Assembly: GCF_003012745.1 (NCBI RefSeq)
Contig: NZ_PXYK01000033.1
Coordinates: 1-61,475 of the forward strand
DNA length: 61,475 nucleotides
From: Kumtagia ephedrae
Lineage (GTDB): Bacteria; Pseudomonadota; Alphaproteobacteria; Rhizobiales; Rhizobiaceae
Direction: 5' to 3'
Below the pieces are notes generated by a model that saw only the letters and a list, made by a program, of their open reading frames with translations, was not told the DNA's origin and did no database searches. A program made the position numbers and the translations under genes. Of this stretch, positions 35,138 through 46,216 are shown piece after piece (within the stretch, counting starts at the first letter, position 1; every line of letters begins with the position of its first letter).

Positions 35138-36070
35138 CTAGCTAACGTTTTCGGTCATGGATTGCGTCGACGCGATATCGGTGAGTGCGCCGCGCAGCAG
35201 CGCGATGGCAGCCTGTGCGGCCGGTGACGGACGGCGGTTCGACGGCACCGCGATGACGAGTTCCTCCCTCTCGAGTTTGCTGTCCTCGATCTTGAGGAAG
35301 GCGAGTTCGCCATGCGCGAGTTCGGTTTGCACGTCAAAGATCGACAGAATCGCCATCAGTTCGGCGTTGCGGAGCATCGACTTCAACATCGCGATCGAGT
35401 TGGATTTGAGGGGCGAGACGACTTCGATATGCGCCTCGCGAAAAGCGCTCTCGATGAACTCGTGAATGCGCACCGAACTGTCCGGAAGGACGAAACCATG
35501 ACGAAGACAGTTGGCCAGTCTCAAGTTGCGGGAACCGGCCAGAGGATGGTTCGCCGCCATCACCAGGCCGGGGCGCAGTTTGAGCCGGAAGACGATATCG
35601 GCGGCGAAGCGCGCCGGAGGATTGAACACCAGCGCCAGGTCCAGTTCCTTGGCGACAAGCCTGCGCACGAGTTCTTCGGTCGAGGCGATCTGGACCGACG
35701 CCTCGACCCCCGAATGGTACTGCCACAGCGCCCTGATGATATCCGGCAGCACGGCCGTGCTGAAGCACTCGGTGGCGCCGATCGAGACCGCTCCGCGTCT
35801 CTGTCCGGTGAGTTCGCGCAACTGCCCTTCGGCGAGGGCCTGCTCGCGCCGCCACCGTCTGATGTCGGCCAGCAGCCGCTCCCCTATCGGGGTCGGACGG
35901 ACCCCCCGGGGAAGACGCTCGAGCAGCGGCAGGCCGATGTCCGCCTCCATGTTGAGTATCTGCCGGTTGATCGCCGAGGCGGACATGTTGAGCGCTTCCG
36001 CCGCGCGACGGAACGAACCTGCCCGTGCCACGGCATCCAGCAGGATCGCGGAGGAAGAAAGCAGCTGCAT
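35138..36070 (-). CDS. LysR family regulator (module 1)
   Basis: 310 residues from ATG at 36070. N-terminal helix-turn-helix with GSFRRAAEALNMSASAINRQ, then LERLPRGVRPTPIG, then an effector domain (about 90-300). It is clearly paralogous to the LysR at 44003, which has the same SxRRAAExLNMxxSAINRxI and LERLPRGVRxTPxG text. It lies directly upstream of add and divergent to the nucleoside deaminase gene at 36189, so it probably controls both. Confidence 0.92.
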   Translation of the reverse strand: MQLLSSSAILLDAVARAGSFRRAAEALNMSASAINRQILNMEADIGLPLLERLPRGVRPTPIGERLLADIRRWRREQALAEGQLRELTGQRRGAVSIGATECFSTAVLPDIIRALWQYHSGVEASVQIASTEELVRRLVAKELDLALVFNPPARFAADIVFRLKLRPGLVMAANHPLAGSRNLRLANCLRHGFVLPDSSVRIHEFIESAFREAHIEVVSPLKSNSIAMLKSMLRNAELMAILSIFDVQTELAHGELAFLKIEDSKLEREELVIAVPSNRRPSPAAQAAIALLRGALTDIASTQSMTENVS

Positions 36071-36188
36071 GGTTTCCTGATCGCGGCAGAGCGTTGCATC
36101 TTCTCGTACGGTAGCGCCGCGAATTGTTGCTTGTCACTGATTTTCCCATTCGGCACCCTGCTGCAATGCACATAAGGGAGCGCATGCG

Positions 36189-36689
36189 ATGAAGGACAAC
36201 CGCAGCTCGGTCGATCACGAGTATTTTCTGCGCAAGACGTTCGAGGTGGCCGAGCGCGCGCAGGCGGCGGGCAACCACCCGTTCGGCGCCATTCTCGTGG
36301 GAGCGGATGGCGAGGTGTTGATGGAACAGGAGAACGCCTTCCAGCCGCTGCAGGACATGACCGGCCACGCCGAACGCGTGCTGATGACACGCGCGTCGCA
36401 GGCCTACCGCCCGCGGTTCCTCGCGGAATGCACCATGTATACCTCCGCCGAGCCCTGCGCCATGTGCTCCGGGGCCGTCTATTGGGCAGGCGTCGGCAGG
36501 GTCGTCTACGGTCTCGGCGAAAGCCGGCTGAAGCTGATCACAGGCAATCACGACGAAAACCCGACGCTCGACCTGCCCTGCCGAACGGTATTCGAGGCGG
36601 GTCAGCGCGACATCGAGGTTATCGGCCCGCTGCTAGCGGACGAGGCCGCCGCGCTGCACGAAGCGTTCTGGCGGAAAACCCAGGATTGA
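36189..36689 (+). CDS. Nucleoside deaminase (CDA fold; guanine deaminase-like)
   Basis: 166 residues from ATG at 36189 with AAGGGAG upstream. Cytidine-deaminase-fold zinc site: H60-A-E62 and P89-C90-A-M-C93. The length and the text CTMYTSAEPCAMCSGAVYWA fit the GuaD/TadA-like group, and context favours a free purine base or nucleoside as substrate. The C-terminal segment ends EAFWRK, as in guanine deaminases that close the site with the tail. Divergent from the module 1 lysR gene. Confidence 0.9.
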   Translation: MKDNRSSVDHEYFLRKTFEVAERAQAAGNHPFGAILVGADGEVLMEQENAFQPLQDMTGHAERVLMTRASQAYRPRFLAECTMYTSAEPCAMCSGAVYWAGVGRVVYGLGESRLKLITGNHDENPTLDLPCRTVFEAGQRDIEVIGPLLADEAAALHEAFWRKTQD

Positions 36690-36752
36690 TCGCGAGCAGA
36701 TACGAGCCATTCTTGTCCGCCGCCACCGGAAGCTGGCTACTCTTTACGACCA

Positions 36753-37715
36753 TCAGCGCGCTTCGATGAGCGTCGAACGATAAAGGTCAAGCAAGCCGTC
36801 GGAATCGACGGAGGTGCAGACCCTGTGCGACGGCCGGCCATCCCATGCGCCGGGCGGATAGGACAATGTGTCCGGCTTCTGGACCGTCATGCCGCGGGTG
36901 ATGCCGTCGGTCGAGACGCGGATGGCTCCGCTGCGCGTGGTGAAAAGCTCGGGCTTCAGAAAATACGCCACGGCGGAGGAGTCGTGGACATAGATCGACG
37001 AAACCCCGCCGGCCTGGTGGAAGGCTTCGTAAAAACGCGAGATGTCCCATACAAAATGGCCGCTTTCGCCACTTTTTTCGGCAAGATCGGCCAGAAAATC
37101 GGTGGACATTCTGGTTTTCTGGGTCACGTCGAGACCGACGAAGGTGATCGGCCAGTCGGCGGCGGCAATCTCGTCGGCGGCTTCCGGATCGCCGATAATG
37201 TTGGCCTCGGCAGCGGGGGTGACGTTGCCCTGCACGCCGGCGATGCCGAAGGCGCCGCCCATGACGACGATCTCCTTGACCAGGGAGGCGATGCCCGGCT
37301 CCTCCCGCAGCGTCAAGGCCAGATTGGTCATACGGCCGACGGCGACGATGGAGATCTCGTGAGGGGCGGCACGCACGGCGTCGATGATGAAACGATATGC
37401 CGGGCGCGGGTCGGCCCTGGCCCGGAGTTGCGCCGGCAGCGCCACGTCGCCCAGGGCGTTGCGGCCGTGGACGAAATCGGGCGGCGCCATCGCCGCGCCG
37501 ACCAGCGGCGCGCCCGCCCCGCGCGCGACCGGCGCGGCGATGCCGAAGCGCTCGGCGATATAAAGAGCGTTGAACGTGGTCTGGTCGATGGTGCCGTTGC
37601 CGAACGTCGTGGTGATGCCCGCAAGCTCCACCTCCGGTGCGTGATGCAGGAAGAGCAGCGCCATCGCGTCGTCTACGCCCGGATCGGTGTCGAAGATCAC
37701 TTTGCGGAGGGTCAT
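36753..37715 (-). CDS. Nucleoside hydrolase (purine/pyrimidine ribohydrolase)
   Basis: 320 residues. The calcium-binding signature DTDPGVDDA lies at residues 9-17, GGAFGIAGVQGNVTPAAEAN near 150-170 is the second family block, and NIIGDPEAADEI follows. The enzyme splits nucleosides into ribose and base in the cytoplasm, so it links the nucleoside importer to the base deaminases. It is the last gene of module 2, 26 bases after the permease gene. Confidence 0.94.
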   Translation of the reverse strand: MTLRKVIFDTDPGVDDAMALLFLHHAPEVELAGITTTFGNGTIDQTTFNALYIAERFGIAAPVARGAGAPLVGAAMAPPDFVHGRNALGDVALPAQLRARADPRPAYRFIIDAVRAAPHEISIVAVGRMTNLALTLREEPGIASLVKEIVVMGGAFGIAGVQGNVTPAAEANIIGDPEAADEIAAADWPITFVGLDVTQKTRMSTDFLADLAEKSGESGHFVWDISRFYEAFHQAGGVSSIYVHDSSAVAYFLKPELFTTRSGAIRVSTDGITRGMTVQKPDTLSYPPGAWDGRPSHRVCTSVDSDGLLDLYRSTLIEAR

Positions 37716-37741
37716 GAGCCGGTCCTCGTTCGATGCGGGGT

Positions 37742-38659
37742 TCAGATGCGCACGAAGCGCTTGCGGCGGGCGCGGGCATGGATGACCAGCGCCACGATCG
37801 GCACGATGTAGGGCAGGGACTGCAGCAGTTCGCTCGGGATGCCCTTGCCCTGCAGCGAAATGACGAACGCGTCGGCGGCACCGAGCAGCAGCGACGCCGC
37901 CATGGTGCCCCAGGCGCTGCCATAGCCCATCAGGTCGGCGGCAAGGGCGACGAAGCCGCGGCCTCCGCTCATGTTCTGCGAGAACCAGCTCACATAGCCC
38001 ATCGAAAGGAAGGCCCCCGCCGCGCCGGCGAGAAGACCCGAAAGCACGAGCGCGGCGATCTGCATGCGTGCCACGTCGATGCCAGCGGTCGCCGCCGCTT
38101 CCGCGCTCTCGCCGACGGCACGCAGGCGTATGCCGAAGGGCGTGCGCATCATCAGGACGGCGACCACCGGCACCATGGCGAAGGCGAGATAGGTCAGCAC
38201 GTGATGGCCCGACAGCAGCCTGCCGAGCACGGGAATGTCGGCGATCAGCGGGATCGCAAGCGAAGGAAGGACGCCACTCGACAACGAGCCGGACATGCCC
38301 TTGTCGCCGGTGAGCATGTAGAGGACCAGCGTCGTGCCTGCCGCGGCAAGCATGTTCAACGCGATGCCGGACAGGATGAGGTCCGCCTTCAGCACATGGA
38401 TGGCGAAGGACAGGAGGAAGCCCAGCACGGCCCCCGTCGCCAGCGCGCCGGCAAGTCCGACCCAGGCACTGCCACTCGCCGCGCTGGCCAGCACGCCGGC
38501 AAGCGCTGCGGCCAGCATCATGCCTTCGACGCCGAGATTGAGCACGCCCGCCTTCTGGGAGATGTGCACGCCGAGCGCCGCCAGCAGGATCGGCGTCGTC
38601 ACGCGCAGCAGCACCGGAACGAGGTCGACGATATGGGCGATGGTCTCCAGGAAGGTCAC
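37742..38659 (-). CDS. ABC transporter permease, BMP/nucleoside type (module 2, second permease)
   Basis: 305 residues from GTG at 38659, overlapping the first permease gene (GTGA). Multiple hydrophobic segments. HISQKAGVLNLGVEGMM near residues 32-48 is the same conserved block as in the module 1 permease (TERAGTLNLGIDGIM). It forms the channel with the adjacent permease. Confidence 0.92.
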   Translation of the reverse strand: MTFLETIAHIVDLVPVLLRVTTPILLAALGVHISQKAGVLNLGVEGMMLAAALAGVLASAASGSAWVGLAGALATGAVLGFLLSFAIHVLKADLILSGIALNMLAAAGTTLVLYMLTGDKGMSGSLSSGVLPSLAIPLIADIPVLGRLLSGHHVLTYLAFAMVPVVAVLMMRTPFGIRLRAVGESAEAAATAGIDVARMQIAALVLSGLLAGAAGAFLSMGYVSWFSQNMSGGRGFVALAADLMGYGSAWGTMAASLLLGAADAFVISLQGKGIPSELLQSLPYIVPIVALVIHARARRKRFVRI

Positions 38660-39707
38660 GCGTGGCCCTCCTTGCGCTTGCCGGAGAGCAGGGCCAGCAG
38701 GCGCGGGCTGCGCGTGATCGCCGACGCCGTGACCAGAATCAGGATCAGCGCCTGGATCAGCCCCACCACCTCGTTGGGCACGTCGTGATTGCGGGCGACG
38801 AGATCGCCGCCGACCTGCAGATAGGAGAGGAACAGCGCGGAGGGGATCAGCAGCAGCGGCCGGTCGCGGGCGAGGATCGCCACCACGACGCCGGTCCAGC
38901 CATTGCCGGGCAGGCCTTGCCAGGAGAAGCGCTGATAGAGGCCGAGAAGCTCGATGCCGCCGGCCAGCGCGGCGATCGTTCCGCCCAGGACCTGGGCGCG
39001 CAGCATGACCGAGCGGATCGGCAGTCCGAGATGCGCGGCAAAGCCGGGATTGGCGCCGACGATGCGCGATTCGTATCCCGCCTTGGTGCGGAACAGGTAG
39101 ATGCTGCCGGCAATGCAGGCGAGGAAGGCGAAGATAGTACCCAGATGAATGCGGGTACCCTCAACGATGCGCGGCAGGCGGGCGTCGGCGGGAATCCTGT
39201 AGCTCACCATCGCGCCCGCCGAAGGGTCGCGCAGGACGGAGTTCACGACGTAGAGGCCGATGAACATCACCGCGAAGTTCAGCATCAGCGAGGAGACCAG
39301 TTCGGAGACCTCGAAGCGATTGCGCAGCACGCCCGGCACCACGCAGGCCGACGAGCCGACGATCATTCCGCCGGCGAGCGCCACCGGCGCCATCGCCCAG
39401 CCCGGCAGGGGCACGAGGATGACGATGGCGGCGGTCGCAAGCGCCCCGAGGAAGAAAGCGCCCTCCACGCCGAGATTGAACATGCCGGCGCGGAACATCA
39501 GCGCGACAGCCAGGCCGCACAGCATCGCGGGCGTCGCCATCTCGACGATGTTGCCCGTGTGGCGGAAGGTGCGGAAAGGACCGAACAGGAACGTGTCGAT
39601 CATGCCGATCGGATCCGGCGTCGCCAAGGCGACCGGAATCAGCACGGCTGCGACCGCCACGATCAGCACCAGCACCGTCAGGGCGAAGGGGGCCAGCGTC
39701 CGGCGGA

Positions 39708-39711
<4 letters not shown>
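38656..39711 (-). CDS. ABC transporter permease, BMP/nucleoside type (module 2, first permease)
   Basis: 351 residues, about ten hydrophobic segments. FRAGMFNLGVEGAFFLGAL near 73-91 and FEVSELVSSLMLNFAVMF near 131-148 are the family blocks. It overlaps the ATPase gene by ATGA. It is equivalent to the 26774-27805 permease of module 1. Confidence 0.92.
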
Positions 39712-41234
<1,523 letters not shown>

Positions 41235-41261
41235 TGGCCGCCTGTCCTGTTCCGCTTCGGA

Positions 41262-42380
41262 TCAGGGGCGAACCGCGGTCCGCATCTTGTCGAGCGCCGC
41301 CTGATCGATGGCGAAGCCGGAAGAGACCTTGATGGCACCGGAGATGATGCCGACCTTCGCTTCGTCGAGCTTCTGCTTCAGCGCCGGCGGGGCGAGCGTC
41401 GCCATGTTGCCGGTTTCGGCCAGTCCGACAGCCTCCTCCTTGAGGCCGATGGCCTCGACGGTGCCGATGGGCAGCTTGCCCTCCAGGAACAGATCATAGG
41501 TGCGGGCGAGCGTGACATCGACCTTCTTCAGCATCGACGTGGCGACCTTGGCGGCCATCGCCGGATCGCTGTCCTTGAAGATCAGCTCCTGGTCGGAGTT
41601 CACGCCGAGCGCCCATTTGTCCGCCTCCTTGGCCGCCGCCAACTGGCCGACGCCCGTCAGGCCGGCGACGTTGAAGCCGATGGCCGTGCCCGCGCGGTAC
41701 TGGGCGAGCGCCAGCTCCTTGCCCTTGGCCGCGTCGTTGAAGGTGCCGGCATAGGAGATCGCGATCTTGATGTCCGGCGTGACCGACTGCGCCCCTTCGA
41801 CGTAGCCGACGAGAAAGTCGTTGATGATCGGAATGTCCATGCCGCCGAGAAAGCCGAGGGATGTCCCCTGGGAGCCTGGAACGACGCCGTCCTTCAGCAG
41901 GCTCGCCGCAAAGATACCCGCGAGGTAGGAGCCTTCGTTCTGCTTGTAGACGACCGAATACACATTGCCGTAGTCGCCCTTGTCGTAGGGCATCACGCCG
42001 TCGATCAGGACATAGGTCTTGTCCGGATATTCCGGCGCGACTTCCGCCATGATGTCGGAGATTTCGAACGTGCAGGCGATGATCAGATCGTAGTCCTGCT
42101 CGGAGACGTCCTGGAAGGTCGGCAGCCATTTGGTCTGGTCGGTGCCCATCTCGATCACCTTGGTCTCGACCTGGTCGCCGTATTTCTGCTTCACCAGATC
42201 CATGCCCTTGGCACCGAGATCGAAATAGGACTTGTCGCCCAGATTGCCGTTGACGAGGAAGACGATCTTTTTGGCATCGGCGCCCTGGGCGCCCGTGGCG
42301 GCCACGGCGAGCACGGAGGTCGAAGCCGCAAGCATCATGGCGCGGAGGGCGCTGCGGCGGGTCATGGCGGTGATCATCAT
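41262..42380 (-). CDS. BMP family substrate-binding protein (module 2)
   Basis: 372 residues from ATG at 42380 with GGGGAA upstream. The N-terminus has a signal peptide containing a TRRSALRAMM stretch that could be read by the Tat pathway, with cleavage near GAQGA. The mature part begins KKIVFLVNGNLGDKSYFDLG and continues with the BMP fold (GSYLAGIFAASLLKDG near 200). It is only distantly like the module 1 BMP protein, so the two importers probably carry different ligands. Confidence 0.9.
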   Translation of the reverse strand: MMITAMTRRSALRAMMLAASTSVLAVAATGAQGADAKKIVFLVNGNLGDKSYFDLGAKGMDLVKQKYGDQVETKVIEMGTDQTKWLPTFQDVSEQDYDLIIACTFEISDIMAEVAPEYPDKTYVLIDGVMPYDKGDYGNVYSVVYKQNEGSYLAGIFAASLLKDGVVPGSQGTSLGFLGGMDIPIINDFLVGYVEGAQSVTPDIKIAISYAGTFNDAAKGKELALAQYRAGTAIGFNVAGLTGVGQLAAAKEADKWALGVNSDQELIFKDSDPAMAAKVATSMLKKVDVTLARTYDLFLEGKLPIGTVEAIGLKEEAVGLAETGNMATLAPPALKQKLDEAKVGIISGAIKVSSGFAIDQAALDKMRTAVRP

Positions 42381-42426
42381 TATGGTTCCCCTTTTTTTTA
42401 AGTCTTGAGTAGTAATCGGGTCGCCG

Positions 42427-43800
42427 TCAGGCCGAGGAAATCGGACTGACCGCGCCCGCGGCATTCTCGGCAAGCCAGGCGCCGCGCCGGGCAAAAAGGC
42501 CGGGCACGACCGCCTGCACATCGGCGATCAGGTCGCCGATGTTGGCCGTCTTCAGATGTCCGTCCTCGACCAGCGTGCGGCCGTCGACCATCGTGAGATC
42601 GACGTCGCCGCCGCGCACGGCATGGACGAGATTGTGGTGCAGGTTTCCGCCCTTGCCGCCGAACAGCGGCGTCATGCGCGGCGTATCGGTGCGGACGGCG
42701 ATGATGTCGGCCCTCTTGCCGGTTTCGAGCGAACCGATCTCGTGCTCCTTGCCGATGGCGCGCGCCCCCTCGATGGTCGCCATGCGCATCACGTCCCAGG
42801 CGTCGAGAGCGGCGGCATCGTGCGTGGCGAACTTGCTCAGCAGCGAAGCGAACTTCATTTCCTCGAACATGTCGAGGTTGTTGTTCTCCTTCTCGCCGTC
42901 CGTGCCGATGCCGACGGCGACGCCCGCCGCCCGCAGCTTGCCGATCGGGGCATAACCGCTGGCGAGCTTCATGTTGCTGGCGGGATTGTGGGCGACCGCC
43001 ACTCCGCGCCGGGCCATCACTTCGATCTCGCTGTCGTCGAGCCAGACGCAGTGGGCAAGCAGCGTCTTGCCGGCATCGAGAAGGCCGAGCTTCTCCAGCG
43101 CCTGGATCGACCGGGTGCCGTAGCGGCGGTGCATCTCCCTGAGCTCGACGTCGGCCTCGTTGCTGTGGGTGTGGAAGCCAGTGCGGAACTTCCTGGCGAG
43201 CTCGATGGCGCGGCGATGGCCGTCCTCGGTCGAATAGAAGGCATGTTCGAGCCCCACCCAGACCTCGACGCGGCCATCGGCCTTGCCGTGCCAGGTTTCG
43301 AGCAGGCGCTCGGTGTCGTCGAGGCGGTCGAAGTAGTCGTAGTCCGGATGCTCTCCGACATAGGGCACCATGACGGTGCGGTTGCCGATGGCGCTGGCGG
43401 CACGGGCGGCGCCTTCCATGTGACGCCACATGTCCACGACCGTCGTCGTCCCCGACAGCACGGCTTCCGCGTAGCAGAGCCAGGAGGCCGCCTCGGCCTC
43501 GCGCGGCCGCAGTACCCGATGCATCGGATCGATGTACATGCGAAGCCAGTCCCACACCGGAAGGCCTTCGGCCGTTCCGCGCAGCAGGCCGGAATGAAGA
43601 TGGGCGTTGACGAGGCCCGGCATCAGCAGGCGGTCGCGCAACAGGCGAACGGGGCTGTCCGGAAAGCTTGCCCGGAGCTCCGCCAGCGCGCCGACCGATA
43701 CGATACGGGCACCGTCGATGGCGACCGCGCCGTTTTCGACGACCCGGTTTTCCGGATCCATGGTGATGACGTGGTCGGCTGCGAGAATTCGAACGGTCAT
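42427..43800 (-). CDS. Amidohydrolase, MtaD/TRZ-ATZ type deaminase
   Basis: 457 residues from ATG at 43800 with GGAG just upstream; a longer frame to 43905 has no better start. Metal site: NAHLH (H67, H69) after the N-terminal beta-sandwich, FHTHSNE near 210, LAHCVWL near 245, and GTDGEKENNNLDMFEEM near 300, which is typical of 5'-methylthioadenosine/S-adenosylhomocysteine deaminases and related chlorohydrolases. It is the first gene of module 2, 46 bases before the BMP gene. A deaminase for an imported modified purine nucleoside is the likely role. Confidence 0.88.
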   Translation of the reverse strand: MTVRILAADHVITMDPENRVVENGAVAIDGARIVSVGALAELRASFPDSPVRLLRDRLLMPGLVNAHLHSGLLRGTAEGLPVWDWLRMYIDPMHRVLRPREAEAASWLCYAEAVLSGTTTVVDMWRHMEGAARAASAIGNRTVMVPYVGEHPDYDYFDRLDDTERLLETWHGKADGRVEVWVGLEHAFYSTEDGHRRAIELARKFRTGFHTHSNEADVELREMHRRYGTRSIQALEKLGLLDAGKTLLAHCVWLDDSEIEVMARRGVAVAHNPASNMKLASGYAPIGKLRAAGVAVGIGTDGEKENNNLDMFEEMKFASLLSKFATHDAAALDAWDVMRMATIEGARAIGKEHEIGSLETGKRADIIAVRTDTPRMTPLFGGKGGNLHHNLVHAVRGGDVDLTMVDGRTLVEDGHLKTANIGDLIADVQAVVPGLFARRGAWLAENAAGAVSPISSA

Positions 43801-43924
43801 GGACTCCGGCTCGGCTTGCGCATGCGTCCACGCGCCGGAAGGCTTGCGGCTCCCGATCGGGCTATCAGCTTGCGCGGAATGGTTGATTTCGGGGCGGCTC
43901 GCCATCCGCCGGTTGACATTTCAA

Positions 43925-43978
43925 AGCTTATGAAGGCGGATGAACGTACACAAGAAAAGTTTATCGCACGGCCCGTGC
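43925..43978 (-). promoter_or_regulatory. Candidate module 2 promoter with adjacent palindrome
   Basis: On the minus strand TTGTGT (43953-43948), a 17-base spacer and TAAGCT (43930-43925) make a plausible sigma-70-type promoter for the amidohydrolase operon. Just behind the -35 lies the palindrome GCACGG-C-CCGTGC (43966-43978), 24 bases before the divergent LysR start. This is a good position for the regulator to bind and activate. Confidence 0.4.
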
Positions 43979-44002
43979 TCAAAGTGAGAGCAGTCGACAT
44001 CG

Positions 44003-44908
44003 ATGCCCATTTTTACGACGGCGACCCGTTGTCTTGTGGAGGTGATCGAGGCCGGGTCGATCCGGCGCGCGGCGGAAATCCTCAACATGGCGCCGTCTGC
44101 GATCAACCGGCACATCCTGAACCTCGAAACCGAATACAAGATGATCTTCCTCGAACGCCTGCCGCGCGGCGTGCGTGCGACGCCGGCCGGCAGGCTCATG
44201 GCCGAGCAGATCCGCCGCTGGCATGCGGACATGGAAGGGGTGACTAACGAGCTGGCGAAGCTGCGTGGCAAGGAGAGCCAGCGCATCACGATCGGCATGA
44301 TGGAGTGTTTCGCCGGCGGCTTCTTCACCGAAATCCTCGCTACGGTGCGCCAGAGCTATCCGGAAGTGTCGGCCGTCGTCCGCGTCGGCGGGACGCGCGA
44401 GCTGGTCAGCCTGCTGGAGGACGGCGAGATCGACCTGGTCGTCGCCTTCAACATGCCGCCGAGCTCCAACTACTGGGCGGTGGAGACCATGCCCATCAAC
44501 ATGGCGGTGGCGGTGGCGGCCGGTCATCCCTTCGCGTCGCGCCGCTCGATTTCCCCGAGCGAATGCGAGAGCGAGCCGCTGCTTCTGGTCGACGGCAGCC
44601 TGAGCCTGCGGCCGCTGATCGACACCATCTTCGCAAGCGGCTCGCCATGGACGACCGCGCCGCTGACCTCGAATTCGATCCTCATGATCAAGAGCGCCGT
44701 ACGCGCCGGAGCCGGCATCAGCATCCTGACGCGGTTCGACGTGCGCGACGAACTGGCGAGCGGTCAGATCGTGCTGGTCCCGCTGGACGCGCCGAACACG
44801 CGGGAAACCCTGTCGATCTGCGTGCGCGACCAGTCGACGGTGCCGGCCCTCAGCACCGCCTTCACCCAGGCGATCATCGCGGCGGTCCGCCGCGAGCTGT
44901 CCCGTTGA
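44003..44908 (+). CDS. LysR family regulator (module 2)
   Basis: 301 residues from ATG at 44003. Helix-turn-helix AGSIRRAAEILNMAPSAINR at about 16-35, then LERLPRGVRATPAG, then an effector-binding domain (about 90-295). It is a paralogue of the module 1 regulator and lies divergent to the module 2 amidohydrolase-BMP operon, which it probably controls. Confidence 0.93.
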   Translation: MPIFTTATRCLVEVIEAGSIRRAAEILNMAPSAINRHILNLETEYKMIFLERLPRGVRATPAGRLMAEQIRRWHADMEGVTNELAKLRGKESQRITIGMMECFAGGFFTEILATVRQSYPEVSAVVRVGGTRELVSLLEDGEIDLVVAFNMPPSSNYWAVETMPINMAVAVAAGHPFASRRSISPSECESEPLLLVDGSLSLRPLIDTIFASGSPWTTAPLTSNSILMIKSAVRAGAGISILTRFDVRDELASGQIVLVPLDAPNTRETLSICVRDQSTVPALSTAFTQAIIAAVRRELSR

Positions 44909-44922
44909 CCTCGAGCAGGTCA
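44906..44922. terminator. Hairpin between convergent lysR and oxygenase genes
   Basis: TGACCT-CGAGC-AGGTCA forms a six-base-pair stem with a five-base loop between the convergent genes ending at 44908 and 44936. A T-rich stretch follows on the plus strand. It could end transcription in that direction. The stem is short, so the call is tentative. Confidence 0.3.
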
Positions 44923-44935
44923 GCGATTTCGTTCT

Positions 44936-45808
44936 TTACTTGACGCCGAGCTCGCGCAGCCGCTCCTCGAGATAGGACCCTGCCGTATAGCGCTCGGAAA
45001 GAACGACGTCCGAACGCGGCTGGAGGAATACGGGCAGGGACACGCGCGATCGACGGGCGCTTTCACCGACCGGATTGGCGACACGATGCGTCGTCGACTT
45101 GTAGTAGCCGCCGGTCGCCTCCTGCAGCATGTCGCCGATATTGATGACCAGCGAGCCGTGGTCGGACGGCACGTAGCCCCACTCGCCGTTCTCCGTCAGG
45201 AGCTGCAGGCCGCGTTCGTTCGATGCGGGCAGCACTGTCAACAGGTTGATGTCTTCATGGGCGGCGGCGCGCAGTGCGCCGTCCTCCTCGTTTCCCGTAA
45301 GCGGCGGGTAGTGGAGGATCCTCAGCAGCGTCTGCGGGCTGTCCTTGATCATATCGGGCAATGGCATCGAAAGCCTTGCCCGGATGTCGGACGGCGTATG
45401 CATCTCCACCCAGGAGAGAAGCTCGGCTGCGAGCGCGCTGGCTGCTGCGTAGTAGCGTTTTGCGGCATCGGAGACCTCGGCGGGATAGCGGCCCGCCGGG
45501 AAACAGTGGAAGAATTCCTTGGTATCCTTCTTGGTGCTGCCCTTGGCCGTCTCGGACACCGCGGTCGAGAAGAAGCCATCCTGCTTCTCCTTGTCGTAGG
45601 CATAGGCGTGCTTGGCATCGCTTTTGAAGAAATCCAGCCATTCCCCATGGATGGTCTCGATGAGCTCCTGCGGGATCGGGTGGTCCCTGAGGACGCCAAA
45701 ACCGGTCCTGCGCAGCGATTCCGCGAAGAGCCGCGGCGCTTCGGGATCCTTGTAGGAAACGGCGGCTACTCCAGTGTCCACTTCGTCCCGCGGCGAGGTG
45801 CTGGTCAT
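44936..45808 (-). CDS. 2OG-Fe(II) oxygenase (isopenicillin N synthase family)
   Basis: 290 residues from ATG at 45808 (AGGGG nine bases upstream); an ATG two codons earlier is also possible. The iron triad is H184-x-D186 and H241, and R255-x-S257 is the 2-oxoglutarate-binding pair, so the active site is complete. The N-terminal DIOX_N-like part has GFGVLRDHPIP. Such enzymes hydroxylate or demethylate small molecules. It lies beside the purine island, convergent with the module 2 regulator. Oxidation of a purine side group is an attractive guess, but co-regulation is not shown. Confidence 0.9.
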   Translation of the reverse strand: MTSTSPRDEVDTGVAAVSYKDPEAPRLFAESLRRTGFGVLRDHPIPQELIETIHGEWLDFFKSDAKHAYAYDKEKQDGFFSTAVSETAKGSTKKDTKEFFHCFPAGRYPAEVSDAAKRYYAAASALAAELLSWVEMHTPSDIRARLSMPLPDMIKDSPQTLLRILHYPPLTGNEEDGALRAAAHEDINLLTVLPASNERGLQLLTENGEWGYVPSDHGSLVINIGDMLQEATGGYYKSTTHRVANPVGESARRSRVSLPVFLQPRSDVVLSERYTAGSYLEERLRELGVK

Positions 45809-45971
45809 GATCATCTTCCCCTTAAAACCTGTTCGCAGGGAAGCTATGAAACGCGACCAGCCACAAGGCACCAATTCGCATACGGCCTGTCCACGAAAAC
45901 GGGGCATTCGACATGGCGCTCTGCCATGTCGTCGGAGAGGTTCTTCCCGCATCGCCACTCGGGTTCGCTGA

Positions 45972-46175
45972 TCACGCGGTGACCGCCCGGTTGCGGGCGA
46001 CGATTTCGTCGTGGCCGAGCTTGCCGCCGGCTGCCATGAATTCTCTGATCAGAGCGTCACGATTGCCGGGAGCGCGAGACCGGTCGGCCGACTGCAGCGC
46101 CGATTTCAGGTCGTTCGTTGTCATCTCCGTGCAATAGACCGGGATACCGGGCTGCCGACGCATCCCGATCTTCAT
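45972..46175 (-). CDS. 67-residue protein of unknown function
   Basis: A strong GGGAGGA site eight bases before ATG 46175 supports translation. The product is soluble and mildly basic with no known domain. Text such as DLKSALQSADRSRAPGNRDALIREF suggests two short helices. The gene starts 41 bases after the stop of the KAS-II-like gene on the same strand, so they are probably co-transcribed. It might be a small partner of that synthase; it lacks the DSL serine motif of an acyl carrier protein. Confidence 0.6.
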   Translation of the reverse strand: MKIGMRRQPGIPVYCTEMTTNDLKSALQSADRSRAPGNRDALIREFMAAGGKLGHDEIVARNRAVTA

Positions 46176-46216
46176 CGAAATGTCCTCCCGTCAGACCGGA
46201 GCGCGAGCGGCGGCGA

